Below the pieces are notes generated by a model. It saw only the letters and a program-made list of their open reading frames with translations. It searched no databases and was not told the DNA's origin. The translations under genes were made by a program, and so were the position numbers. Below are positions 44,215 to 52,321 of a DNA stretch of 64,000 nucleotides, in pieces (the first letter of the stretch is position 1; each line of letters opens with the position of its first letter). Source of the DNA: Pseudomonas gingeri (GTDB lineage: Bacteria; Pseudomonadota; Gammaproteobacteria; Pseudomonadales; Pseudomonadaceae); NCBI RefSeq assembly GCF_013386165.1, contig NZ_JACAOS010000003.1, positions 476,343-540,342 on the forward strand, read 5' to 3'.

Positions 44215-44322
44215 CTATTGGTTTTCTAAGCATTTTTCAAAGCGAACATCACCTTCTGGCAAATTCTCCACGGGCTTCCAGCCGAGGCTTCGATACAAGC
44301 GCACGCACGCGCGCGCCTCGCC
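44215..44322 (-). pseudogene. 3' remnant of a GNAT acetyltransferase gene
   Basis: Directly after the HxlR stop codon and in the same frame, 35 codons read GEARACVRLYRSLGWKPVEN and so on to FEKCLENQ and a stop. The pattern A-x-x-LYRSLGW is the C-terminal signature of GNAT acetyltransferases. No start or N-terminal part is present. A deletion has removed the rest of the gene, with the junction at or next to the HxlR stop. Confidence 0.72.
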
Positions 44323-44760
44323 CTACGGCTTTCGGTCGAAGTGATCGCGTGCGCTTTCCACCGCATCAAGGTTGTTTGCGGCCCATACCCAGACCCCGCA
44401 AAACGCCGCACCCAAGGTGATACCCAGCGTGGTCAACTGATACTCGACCTTGGGTGGAACGACCGGATACACGGTGCGCAGCACAAGCCCATCACGCTCC
44501 ATTGCCCTCAGGGTCTGAGTCAGCATTTTCTGGCTGATGCCCTCAATCAGTTCGCCAAGGCGCGTAAAACGTAGCGTTCCTTTATCGGCCAGGATTTCGA
44601 GAATCAGCATGGTCCACTTGTCGGCCACGCGTCCGATGAGATCGGTGACCAGCGATGCGATACGCGGATCGAGATCGATCGGTGGTTTCTGGCTAGCGTA
44701 GAACCGTGCGGCTGCAATTTCTTCGTCTGTGAACGCTGAGAAGCTTTTCATCCCCATCAC
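44323..44760 (-). CDS. HxlR-family transcriptional regulator
   Basis: A 145-residue winged-helix regulator. The core IGRVADKWTMLILEILADKGTLRF is at about 42-65, the recognition helix region ISQKMLTQTLRAMERDGLV near 74-92 and the wing YPVVPPKVEYQLTTLG near 96-111. It is divergent from an SDR gene about 100 bases away and probably represses it, a common pairing. A run of three possible starts (44760, 44757 and 44751) exists. Its C-terminal end abuts a GNAT remnant. Confidence 0.88.
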   Translation of the reverse strand: MMGMKSFSAFTDEEIAAARFYASQKPPIDLDPRIASLVTDLIGRVADKWTMLILEILADKGTLRFTRLGELIEGISQKMLTQTLRAMERDGLVLRTVYPVVPPKVEYQLTTLGITLGAAFCGVWVWAANNLDAVESARDHFDRKP

Positions 44761-44858
44761 TCTCTTTTTGGTGCGTATAGAACTTTTCGGTGCCTTCTTC
44801 CTATTGGAAAGTATATCCAGCAGGCTAAGAATGTGTTCGATAAATGTGGAGTGCCATT

Positions 44859-45632
44859 GTGAAGATGATTGATCGTACGGTGTTGATTACGGGCGGGACG
44901 AGCGGCATAGGCTTTGAGCTCGCCAAACAGCTGATCGCGCTCGGGAACACGGTGATCGTGACGGGGCGGGATATGGAAAAGCTCGAAACGGCAAAGCGAT
45001 CATTGCCCGCAATCCATATCTTCCAGAGTGACGTCAGCGATCCTGCCAGTATCCGTTTGCTCCATGAGGCGGTATCGCTCCAATTTGCAATGCTGGACAC
45101 ATTGATCAATAACGCGGGAACCATGCGCAATCTCAAAGCCTATCGGGATGTCGAGTTGACGGATCTGACCCGCGAAATCGGGACCAATCTGAATGGGCCG
45201 ATATGGATGATTCAACAATTTCTTCCTCTGCTGCAGAAGCAGAAAAACAGCCTGATCGTGAATGTTTCATCAGGATTGGCATTCGTTCCGTATCCCGCGG
45301 CGCCGATATACAGCGCCTCAAAAGCGGCGATCCACGCCTACACGAGGTGTTTGCGCGCGCAACTGGATGGCTCCAACGTGTCCGTGGTTGAGCTTGCGCC
45401 GCCAGGCACCGAGACCCCCTTGTTCCGGGGGGAGTTTGCGCAGGAAATGAAAGGCGAAAAGGGCATGGATGTGAGGATTTTGGTGAAGCGTGCCATTGCA
45501 GGGATAGAAGCGGGAAAACTCGAGGTTCGTCCTGGCTTGAGCAACCTGTTGAAAATCGCCAGTCGAGTCGCGCCGAATTTCATGTTCAGGCAGTTGACTC
45601 GATTCAGCCAACTAATGCCCTCTACTGTGTAA
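44859..45632 (+). CDS. SDR-family oxidoreductase, DltE-like
   Basis: A classical SDR of about 257 residues. TGGTSGIG near 10-17, INNAGTMRN near 87-95, and the intact catalytic YSASK in PIYSASKAAIHAYTRC are all present. It belongs to the group annotated as DltE-like short-chain dehydrogenases. The GTG at 44859 with TGGAG upstream, or ATG at 44865, is the likely start. It is divergent from the HxlR gene that probably regulates it. Confidence 0.88.
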   Translation: MKMIDRTVLITGGTSGIGFELAKQLIALGNTVIVTGRDMEKLETAKRSLPAIHIFQSDVSDPASIRLLHEAVSLQFAMLDTLINNAGTMRNLKAYRDVELTDLTREIGTNLNGPIWMIQQFLPLLQKQKNSLIVNVSSGLAFVPYPAAPIYSASKAAIHAYTRCLRAQLDGSNVSVVELAPPGTETPLFRGEFAQEMKGEKGMDVRILVKRAIAGIEAGKLEVRPGLSNLLKIASRVAPNFMFRQLTRFSQLMPSTV

Positions 45633-45716
45633 CGAGTCATGAAAACGGAGATATCGGCTTCAACGTTGTTGTCGCGTAATGGGACGATGATTGGGTTTCC
45701 CTCACGGCCGCGTTCT

Positions 45717-46385
45717 TTAGGCGAGATAAGCCTCGGCGGCCCCGGTTTCATCCATGAACTCATTTAAAAAACGCTCCAGGCGCTGGTGCCTGATCGCGGC
45801 AATTCGTGCGCCTTCCGCTGTTTGGAAACCGGAGGCCAGCTTGAGCAGCTTGGTGTGGAAATGCTCAATGGCAAAGCGCTTGTCCTGATACTCCCGGTTC
45901 GACGCGGTCGGGTTGGTAAAATCGTATAACGCCGATCCCATGCGTCCGGCAATGTAGAAACACCGCGCCACCCCCACGGCCCCTATCGCGTCCAGCCTGT
46001 CGCTGTCCTGAAGTATCTTGGCTTCGACAGTAGTGGGTTCGAAACCGGCGGAGAAGCTGTGGGTCTTTACAGCGTGGGCGACGGCAAGAATCCTTGATTC
46101 CGACCAGCCCATGCCGACCAGAATGGATGAGGCTTTCTGCGCTGAAAGCGTCGAGGCCTGAGCCCGGAGTGGTGAATTTTTTTCGACGGCAACACAGTCG
46201 TGCAGGAGCGTGGCCGCCAGAAGGATTTCGAGGTCGCCGCCCTCTATTTTTTGAAGGGCTTTGGCGTTGGTCCAGACACGATGGATATGCGAGAGGTCGT
46301 GGGAGCCATCTTCACTGCCTTCGGGAAGGTAGGCCATCAATGTCGTGGCAAGGCTCTGATAGGGGAAAAACGGTTGGTCCATCAT
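45717..46385 (-). CDS. HD-domain phosphohydrolase, YedJ-like
   Basis: A 222-residue protein. Metal-binding residues of the HD superfamily are visible: H29 D30 and H33 in SHDLSHIHRV, then H62-D63 in TLLHDC and a late aspartate in LQDSDRLDAIGA. It follows the YedJ/YpgQ pattern of small nucleotide- or phosphate-ester hydrolases. Two adjacent ATG codons (46385, 46382) are possible. It begins 29 bases after the NERD gene stop and is probably co-transcribed with it. Confidence 0.85.
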   Translation of the reverse strand: MMDQPFFPYQSLATTLMAYLPEGSEDGSHDLSHIHRVWTNAKALQKIEGGDLEILLAATLLHDCVAVEKNSPLRAQASTLSAQKASSILVGMGWSESRILAVAHAVKTHSFSAGFEPTTVEAKILQDSDRLDAIGAVGVARCFYIAGRMGSALYDFTNPTASNREYQDKRFAIEHFHTKLLKLASGFQTAEGARIAAIRHQRLERFLNEFMDETGAAEAYLA

Positions 46386-46414
46386 TAATCGTTCAGCTCC
46401 TATTCGAAGGTCAG

Positions 46415-47185
46415 TTACAGGTCTTGCGTCATCCGGCACTTGGGATACACCGAGCATCCCCAGAATTCCTTTCCCGCCCTCGGGCCCGACTTCCGAGCGC
46501 GAACCACCATGGCGTTACCACATTTCGGGCACTGCCGTTCGGCTGTTGGATCACTGCGACGCTTGAGGTTTCGCATATGTTCATTGTGAGTTGCACGGGA
46601 TGGCGGGCGCCGGCCGGCCTGCAGGGCAAGCATAAGTGCATCGACGTTCGCCTCGCTGAATACCCTTTTCTGGAATGACTTGATGTAGCGGATAAAGCCA
46701 AGGCCTTGGGTCACGTTGGCAGGCATCTGTGTCTTGAAGGTGCTGCCGCCGATGAAGGTAATGACCGATTGCAGGTGTTCAAGGTTGAGGCCAAGGGTGG
46801 CTTCCAGTGCCTTGAGGTGTTTGTAGTTTTGATGCAGAGGGTTCTGAAACTTGAACGTGCGTTTGTAGAGTTTCTGCGTCCACTGGGGCTGGTGCTCACT
46901 GCCAAAGATCCAGCCGCTCATATTCTTCGTTTCCAGCACAAATATACCGTAAGGCGAGAGGAACACGTGGTCGATCTGCGTGGTGCCGTCGGGCGTGTTC
47001 AGGGTGACGTTGTGCAGGCGCCGGTAGGTCTGTTTATCCAGTTGCCAGTAGGCGAACAGACGCACCATGAGTTCGCCGATATGACCTTTGGCCCAGCGCG
47101 TCTTGAGCAGGGTGATCAGCAGTAACAGCGGAACAAACCAGCCAAACGTGGCCCAGAGCTGGGGGATGAGAGGGGTGAAGTCCAT
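46415..47185 (-). CDS. NERD-domain protein with C-terminal topoisomerase-type zinc ribbon
   Basis: A 256-residue protein. A hydrophobic N-terminal segment near 12-28 may anchor it in the membrane. The NERD nuclease-like core has GTTQIDHVFLSPYGIFVLETKN near 67-88, with D72, E85 and K87 as catalytic-like residues of a PD-(D/E)xK fold. At the C-terminus CPKC (219-222) and CSVYPKC (244-250) form a zinc ribbon like that of topoisomerase I. NERD proteins are predicted to act on DNA. It lies 381 bases from the kinase gene on the same strand and 29 bases before the HD gene. Confidence 0.85.
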   Translation of the reverse strand: MDFTPLIPQLWATFGWFVPLLLLITLLKTRWAKGHIGELMVRLFAYWQLDKQTYRRLHNVTLNTPDGTTQIDHVFLSPYGIFVLETKNMSGWIFGSEHQPQWTQKLYKRTFKFQNPLHQNYKHLKALEATLGLNLEHLQSVITFIGGSTFKTQMPANVTQGLGFIRYIKSFQKRVFSEANVDALMLALQAGRRPPSRATHNEHMRNLKRRSDPTAERQCPKCGNAMVVRARKSGPRAGKEFWGCSVYPKCRMTQDL

Positions 47186-47566
47186 TTCTTGCCTTCAGCG
47201 ATGTTCGAGATGTCTGGATGTTACCGAAAGTCAGTCTTGGTGGCCGAAATTAATGCGCGCTCAGCTTGAGGCAAGTGGACGCAGGGCATGCCAATTACAT
47301 TTTTGCGCGTGCAGACATGAACCGAAGCTCGGATTCGCTCAGGCTACACAGAGGACGTTCAATGAGATCAATCAGGCTGTGCCTGGGGTGCCACGACCGA
47401 TGCAGTTGTATTACCACTTCTGGCCTGTGCTGCGACATTTGGTCAACTTCTCTTTTGCTTTACGGATTGTCCTTCTCGTATCCTGAGTTCGGCCCCTATC
47501 GATTGCCAGGTCGGGGGCCGCCTCCAAGGTTAGGGCATGGTTGCGGACTCGTCGAAAGAATTGGGA
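47186..47566. other. Gap between NERD and kinase genes without a recognised gene
   Basis: Plus-strand frames here show no domain. A 7-bp stem, CGGCCCC/GGGGCCG with a 17-base loop at 47490-47520, lies after the kinase stop. A promoter for the NERD gene is likely in this region, but no clear -35/-10 pair was identified. Confidence 0.5.
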
Positions 47567-49003
47567 TTATGGCTGGGAATTTTTTTGTATGTACTTTCGA
47601 AATTCTTTTTCGGTCATTTTATTATGTCTAGCATCATATGTGCTGGTGTCACCATTGTAGGCGGATCGGGTGCTGAAAAAAACAAATGACCCCTTAAGAT
47701 AGCGCCCTATTGACCTAGGGGATTCGGGCAGCGGTTCATCATGGTATTCCATTTTTTCTAATGTTGAATAGGAAATATATTTTCCAGGTCCTAACTCCAT
47801 AAGGTCCTCTCGGATTCCATCTTCACTCAAGGCTTCTTTAATGCCTGTGGGCTTTAGGGTGTCAACCTCCAGCCTGAAGTAAGTCCAACTGGTATCATGG
47901 CCAAAGGATTCATATGTTAGCTTTTTGGGTCTAAGTATTTCTGCCGTACCATCCCCGATTAGCAGTTCAATCATGCGTTCTTCCGTCGTTCGACGGACCC
48001 CGGTAATGGTGTTTCCACCACCTGTCGGGTAAAACATATGGTTGAGTGCAGGGACCTTTGCGATTTCAGAAAGTACCGCACAAATAATATCGATTTCGGT
48101 CCATGTCGTCCGTGCCGGCGCCCCTAGCGGAAACAATTTTTGCGTCAGCTCTGTCCATTCGGTAAGGTTTCGGGTATGGAAATTCTCAATAATTGCTAAC
48201 CATTCTTGGAGCCTCTTGGCTGCCAACGCAATAGGCGGTCGAAGAGACGGATCAGTATCCGTGCATTCGTATAAAAGACGATCTAATGTTGTGGTATATA
48301 TGTCAGGAAGATAAGTTTTTAGCGCCAGTTCAGGTGAAGCCGAATTGTACTGGCCATCAAAACCCAGCTCTTTTCCCGTTAGGGCGATCCACAAGGATTT
48401 GGCAAAAGAGTAGACATCTGCAGCCAACCCATCGGCCCTCGAAGCGTGTCGCCTCATCTCAGGGGCCATCGTGAATTTTGCACCTACATCTCGTTTAGGC
48501 GGGGTAATATTTTCCCGTTCTGGATACTTAACCAATCCAAAGTCAGACAGGCATAATCGATTTTTAAAATATAAAAAATTTGCTGGTTTTATATCTCGAT
48601 GAGATATTGAATTTTGGTGTGGTGTGTCAATTGTTAAGGCTAACTCAATAAAATCCTGGATGATGGTTTTTGGTTTTTTTCCTTTGATATACTTTTCGAA
48701 TGGCATGGCAATGGGCATGACAAACCAGGGTTTTCCCTCTTTTTTCTCGGGAAGATGCTTGTCGATCAGCGGTACGATTCCTGGTGTGCTCCCGAGCTTT
48801 TCGAGTGCATCAATTTCTATCTTGAATCTTTCATAGGACTCCGGTGTGACAGACTTGAGTAGCTTCAATGCATGAGATTTATCATTCGTTTTACTGACAA
48901 GCCAAACCTCACCGTTGCCTCCTTCGCCAATAGCTTCTTCAAGTGTCCACTTACCAAATTTCTGGCCTTTTTTGATGGTGCTTGGGTTGCCTTTACTGCT
49001 CAT
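47567..49003 (-). CDS. Ser/Thr protein kinase with unrecognised C-terminal domain
   Basis: A 478-residue cytoplasmic protein. The eukaryotic-type kinase domain spans about 16-270: glycine loop IGEGGNGEVW at 25-34, ATP lysine K47, catalytic HRDIKPANF with D137, metal-binding DFG at 154-156 and APE at 180-182, all intact. The remaining about 200 residues (280-478) have no transmembrane segment and no recognised domain; they contain VRRTTEERMIELLIGDGTAE and STRSAYNGDTSTYDARHNKM. Base composition is richer in A and T than the flanking genes, suggesting transfer. It is first in a minus-strand series with NERD and HD genes. A signalling or phage-defence role is inference. Confidence 0.85.
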   Translation of the reverse strand: MSSKGNPSTIKKGQKFGKWTLEEAIGEGGNGEVWLVSKTNDKSHALKLLKSVTPESYERFKIEIDALEKLGSTPGIVPLIDKHLPEKKEGKPWFVMPIAMPFEKYIKGKKPKTIIQDFIELALTIDTPHQNSISHRDIKPANFLYFKNRLCLSDFGLVKYPERENITPPKRDVGAKFTMAPEMRRHASRADGLAADVYSFAKSLWIALTGKELGFDGQYNSASPELALKTYLPDIYTTTLDRLLYECTDTDPSLRPPIALAAKRLQEWLAIIENFHTRNLTEWTELTQKLFPLGAPARTTWTEIDIICAVLSEIAKVPALNHMFYPTGGGNTITGVRRTTEERMIELLIGDGTAEILRPKKLTYESFGHDTSWTYFRLEVDTLKPTGIKEALSEDGIREDLMELGPGKYISYSTLEKMEYHDEPLPESPRSIGRYLKGSFVFFSTRSAYNGDTSTYDARHNKMTEKEFRKYIQKNSQP

Positions 49004-49189
49004 GTCTCGTCCTTGTTCACTTTAATAAGTCGCTGCGTCAGCCTCAGACCTCCTTGGCATTGGAGCGATCATATTCGACACCGGACGATCAGTTAAGTGG
49101 CTTTTTGATATCTCCATTCGAAAGTATGGCCTCAACGCGGGTGACACCTCTGGCTGCAGCGCTATCCGGCAAACGAGCAGTGCGCTTGA

Positions 49190-49876
49190 TCAACCTCGCT
49201 TCACCTGCCGCTTGCTGGCCGCGAAATTGGCCAACACATCCAACCCCGTACAAAACACGAAGTATACCAACGCCACAAACAGAAAAATCTCCGTGGGATG
49301 GACCATCACCCGGTTGCTCACCTGGGTCGCCACAAAGGACAGTTCCCCCACGCCAATGACATACGCCAGCGACGTGTCCTTGATCAGCGAGATCCACTGA
49401 TTGAGAAACGACGGCAGCATGATCGGCAACGCCTGCGGCAGGATGATCAGCCGCATGACCTGGGCCGGTTGCATCCCCAGCGCCCGCGCCGCTGCCCACT
49501 GGCCGGCCGGCAGGCTCTGGATTCCGGCATACACCGAGTACGCCAGGTAAGCGCCGCCGATCAGCGACAGTGCGCAGACCACGGTAAACAGCGCCGGTAT
49601 GTCAACGTGGAAGACGATCGGCAGCAGGAAGTAGCTCCAGAAGATCAACATCAGTACGGGGATCGCCCGCAGGAAGCCCAGCACGGCGATCAATATCCCC
49701 CGTGGCCAGCCCTTGAGACTGCTCAGGGCAATGCCCAGCACCAGGCCGAGAACGGCGGCGCTGACGCCGGACAGCACGCTCAGCACCAGGGTCAATGCCG
49801 CGCCGCCCAGCGGGCCGTTGGGGTAGGCGCCGATCAGGAAGTACTCGAGGTTGTCGCTGATAACGGAAAAGTCCAT
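49190..49876 (-). CDS. Polar amino acid ABC transporter permease (second)
   Basis: A 228-residue inner-membrane permease of the HisMQ/GltK type, with five predicted transmembrane segments. The EAA loop AARALGMQPAQVMRLIILPQAL near 127-148 is intact. It starts three bases after the stop of the first permease gene, so the two are coupled. No ATPase gene follows, so the pump uses an ATPase encoded elsewhere or one lost from this site. Confidence 0.9.
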   Translation of the reverse strand: MDFSVISDNLEYFLIGAYPNGPLGGAALTLVLSVLSGVSAAVLGLVLGIALSSLKGWPRGILIAVLGFLRAIPVLMLIFWSYFLLPIVFHVDIPALFTVVCALSLIGGAYLAYSVYAGIQSLPAGQWAAARALGMQPAQVMRLIILPQALPIMLPSFLNQWISLIKDTSLAYVIGVGELSFVATQVSNRVMVHPTEIFLFVALVYFVFCTGLDVLANFAASKRQVKRG

Positions 49877-49879
49877 AGC

Positions 49880-50608
49880 TTACGCAGCTCCCTGGCGATA
49901 ACGCTTGGTCTGCCGGATCCACTGTCCGGCCGCTTCGATCAAGGCAATGCTGAAGATGTACAGCAAAGTAGCGAAGCCAAAGGCCTGGAAGGTCTTGAAG
50001 GTTTCGGTCTCGACCTGGCGCGAGGCGTAGGACAGTTCGGCGAGACCGATGGCCATGGTCAGCGAGGAGTTTTTCAGCGCGTTCATGTATTGCCCCAGCA
50101 ATGGACCGAGAGCAGTGCGCAAGGCTTGAGGCAGCACCACGTAACGCCAGACCTGTGCCGGCTGCAACCCCAGCGCAACCCCAGCCTCGCGTTGTTGCGG
50201 ACGCACCGAGGCGACGCCTGCGCGAAATTCTTCGGCGATAAAAGCCGAGGTGTAGAGCGTCAGTCCCCAGAAGCCGGCGATGAATTCAAACGACGGCCAG
50301 CTGATTTCCACGCCGGCCACGCTCACTTCATGGGGCATGTTCAGCCAGCTAACCAGGCCCTCGGGCAGCAGGGCGGTGACGCCGAAATACCAGAAGAACA
50401 GCTGCACCAACAGCGGTGTATTGCGAAACAAGGCGAGGTAAGCCCGTGCCGGCCAGGCCACCAGGCGTGATGCGTGGAGGCGCGCCAGGCACACCAGGAA
50501 ACCGAGCGCGGTGGCCACCAGGCAGACCACGGCGGACAAACCCAGGGTCAGGAGAAATCCATCGAACAACCATTTCAGGTACTGCGGGCCGAGCAATTCA
50601 CCAAACAT
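49880..50608 (-). CDS. Polar amino acid ABC transporter permease (first)
   Basis: A 242-residue permease of the GltJ/HisQ type. The EAA loop REAGVALGLQPAQVWRYVVLPQAL near 152-175 and a following helix are typical. It lies between the binding protein gene and the second permease, all in one direction. It follows a strong hairpin at 50639-50662. Confidence 0.9.
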   Translation of the reverse strand: MFGELLGPQYLKWLFDGFLLTLGLSAVVCLVATALGFLVCLARLHASRLVAWPARAYLALFRNTPLLVQLFFWYFGVTALLPEGLVSWLNMPHEVSVAGVEISWPSFEFIAGFWGLTLYTSAFIAEEFRAGVASVRPQQREAGVALGLQPAQVWRYVVLPQALRTALGPLLGQYMNALKNSSLTMAIGLAELSYASRQVETETFKTFQAFGFATLLYIFSIALIEAAGQWIRQTKRYRQGAA

Positions 50609-50638
50609 CTAGGGCGGTGTCCATCCAGAATGGAAAAC

Positions 50639-50662
50639 GCCCGCGCGGAAAACCGCGCGGGC
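50639..50662. terminator. GC-rich hairpin between binding protein and permease genes
   Basis: GCCCGCGCGG, a four-base AAAA loop, and CCGCGCGGGC form a perfect 10-bp stem. On the minus strand it is followed by GTTTTCC, so it may cause partial termination and keep permease levels below those of the binding protein, a known arrangement in such operons. Its effect is inferred. Confidence 0.6.
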
Positions 50663-50690
50663 TGTTGTTGTACGCAAGAGGAGAGGGCGA

Positions 50691-51497
50691 TCAGCTCTTG
50701 TCGCCGATCTTGTACAGGCGGGCCAGCGGTGTCTTGGTGTCCGGGCCGAACCAGGCGTCGTAGATCTTCTGCGCCTGGCCTTTGCTTTCCAGTTCCACAA
50801 GGGTTTCGTTGACCACGTTGGTCAGCGCGGTCTCGCCCTTGGGCACGCCGACGCCAATCAGGTCGTTGGAAATGGTGAAGGGCGGTACTTCGTACTTGTC
50901 CTTGTCCGGCACGTTGGCCAGCAGGCCGATCAACTTCGGACCGTCCTGGGTAATGGCCTGCACGTTACCGTTGCGCAAGGCGGTGAAGGCGAACGGGGTG
51001 TCGTCATAGGCCACGACCTTGGCACCGGGGAATTTCTCGCGCAGCACGGCTTCGTTGACGGTGCCCTTGTCCACGCCGACACGCCATTTGTTCAGGTCAT
51101 CCTGGGACTTGAGGGTGCCTTTCTTGACGATGAACTGCTGGCCGGAACTGAAGTAGGGAATGCTGAAGTTGACCTGTTCGGCGCGCTCCGGGGTGATGGT
51201 GAAGTTGGCCAGGACCAGGTCGACCTTGTTGGCGACCAGCAACGGTACACGGTTGGCCGGGTTGGTCGGTTGCAGTTGCAGCTTGACCCCGAGCTTGTCG
51301 GCGATGGCCTTGGCGTAGTCCACGTCCAGGCCTTCTATCTGTTTGCTCTTGGCGTCGATAAAGCCGAACGGCGGGTTACTGTCGAACGAGGCGACGCGCA
51401 GTACGCCGGATTTCTTGATGTCTTCCAGGCGGTCGGCATGGGCCAATCCCGAGAGGACGGCGAGGGTGAGGGCAGTGAGGGCAGTTAATTTCTTCAT
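50691..51497 (-). CDS. Polar amino acid ABC transporter substrate-binding protein
   Basis: A 268-residue periplasmic protein. Signal peptide LTALTLAVLSGLAHA ends near residue 21. The family start KSGVLRVASFDSNPPFGFID and EGLDVDYAKAIADKLGVKLQL place it in the SBP-3 family (GltI/HisJ-like). It binds an amino acid, probably an acidic or polar one. The ATG at 51497 is the first with a signal peptide; a longer form is less likely. First gene of the transporter operon. Confidence 0.92.
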   Translation of the reverse strand: MKKLTALTALTLAVLSGLAHADRLEDIKKSGVLRVASFDSNPPFGFIDAKSKQIEGLDVDYAKAIADKLGVKLQLQPTNPANRVPLLVANKVDLVLANFTITPERAEQVNFSIPYFSSGQQFIVKKGTLKSQDDLNKWRVGVDKGTVNEAVLREKFPGAKVVAYDDTPFAFTALRNGNVQAITQDGPKLIGLLANVPDKDKYEVPPFTISNDLIGVGVPKGETALTNVVNETLVELESKGQAQKIYDAWFGPDTKTPLARLYKIGDKS

Positions 51498-51557
51498 GGT
51501 GATCTCAACACTTGGTGGATGATTCTGGTGCCGAGTCTTGCAGTCCATGAATAAACA

Positions 51558-51577
51558 ATAAAAGAATATAAAAGAAT
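51558..51577. repeat. Tandem 10-bp repeat upstream of the binding protein gene
   Basis: ATAAAAGAAT occurs twice in direct succession, about 60 bases before the minus-strand start at 51497. The AT-rich region probably holds the promoter, and the repeats could be protein-binding sites, but this is only suggestive. Confidence 0.3.
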
Positions 51578-51716
51578 TTGTTGATGTCTTTATGGAATAA
51601 GTAGGTTTTCTGGGGGATTCGCTGTGACCCGCATGCTAGAGCGTCGCCGGCCTGTCGTACGTTCCGGTTAGCTGACTGGGCAAGAGACGACCCGTCGATC
51701 CGCCATCGACGAATGT

Positions 51717-52151
51717 TTATGCATTCTGATTGCCCGAGCGGGTAAACGAATAACGATCGATATCCTGCCTGAGCTGCCAGTCCTGGTTCTGCCAATAGTG
51801 GGCAGCCGCCTCATTGGTCTTGAGTACGTCGACATGGCACTTGAGGATGCCATGACGCTCAAGTATCGACAGGCAGCGCTCGACCAGCGCATTGGCGATG
51901 CCCTGGCGCCGATATTCGGGCAGGACGATCAGGTGCTGCAGGTAACCCCGGCGCCCGTCGTGCCCGGACATGATGCAGCCCACAAGATGCTCGCCGACTT
52001 GCGCGATGAAGCTCATCCCCGGATTGCGCTCCAGATAGCGGGCGGTGGCCTCGCGGGAGTCAGCATCGCGCACGACGATGCCGGGGGTATTGCGCATGAG
52101 GCCGATGACCGCCTCATAGTCGTCCAGCGTCATGGCGCGGATCTGGATCAT
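51717..52151 (-). CDS. GNAT-family N-acetyltransferase
   Basis: A 144-residue acetyltransferase. The acetyl-CoA-binding strand and loop LIVLPEYRRQGIANALVERC near 74-93 carry the Q/R-x-x-G-x-A motif, and AAAHYWQNQDW near 117-127 is the C-terminal signature. The acceptor substrate is unknown. It stands alone between the amino acid transporter and the hydrolase. Confidence 0.88.
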   Translation of the reverse strand: MIQIRAMTLDDYEAVIGLMRNTPGIVVRDADSREATARYLERNPGMSFIAQVGEHLVGCIMSGHDGRRGYLQHLIVLPEYRRQGIANALVERCLSILERHGILKCHVDVLKTNEAAAHYWQNQDWQLRQDIDRYSFTRSGNQNA

Positions 52152-52321
52152 GGCAACGGACCTGGTGGCTTGAGTGTCTGGCTTGGCAGCCTACCAGAAG
52201 CCATTCGCTCCTTGTCACGTCGATCACGCCAGGCGCCTTGCTGGCGGCTGCCCGTTCTGTTTGTATGACGAGGCTGGTCGCGTGCAAGCAGATGTCGCGA
52301 CCCCGTTCTGGAGAACTCTTG

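Noticed and set aside
47490..47520. Hairpin as terminator of the kinase gene
   Set aside because: A 7-bp stem with a 17-base loop and no T run is too weak to call.
47266..47631. Plus-strand frame in the gap before the kinase gene
   Set aside because: Cysteine-rich low-complexity translation without homology features. It overlaps the kinase end. No support as a gene.
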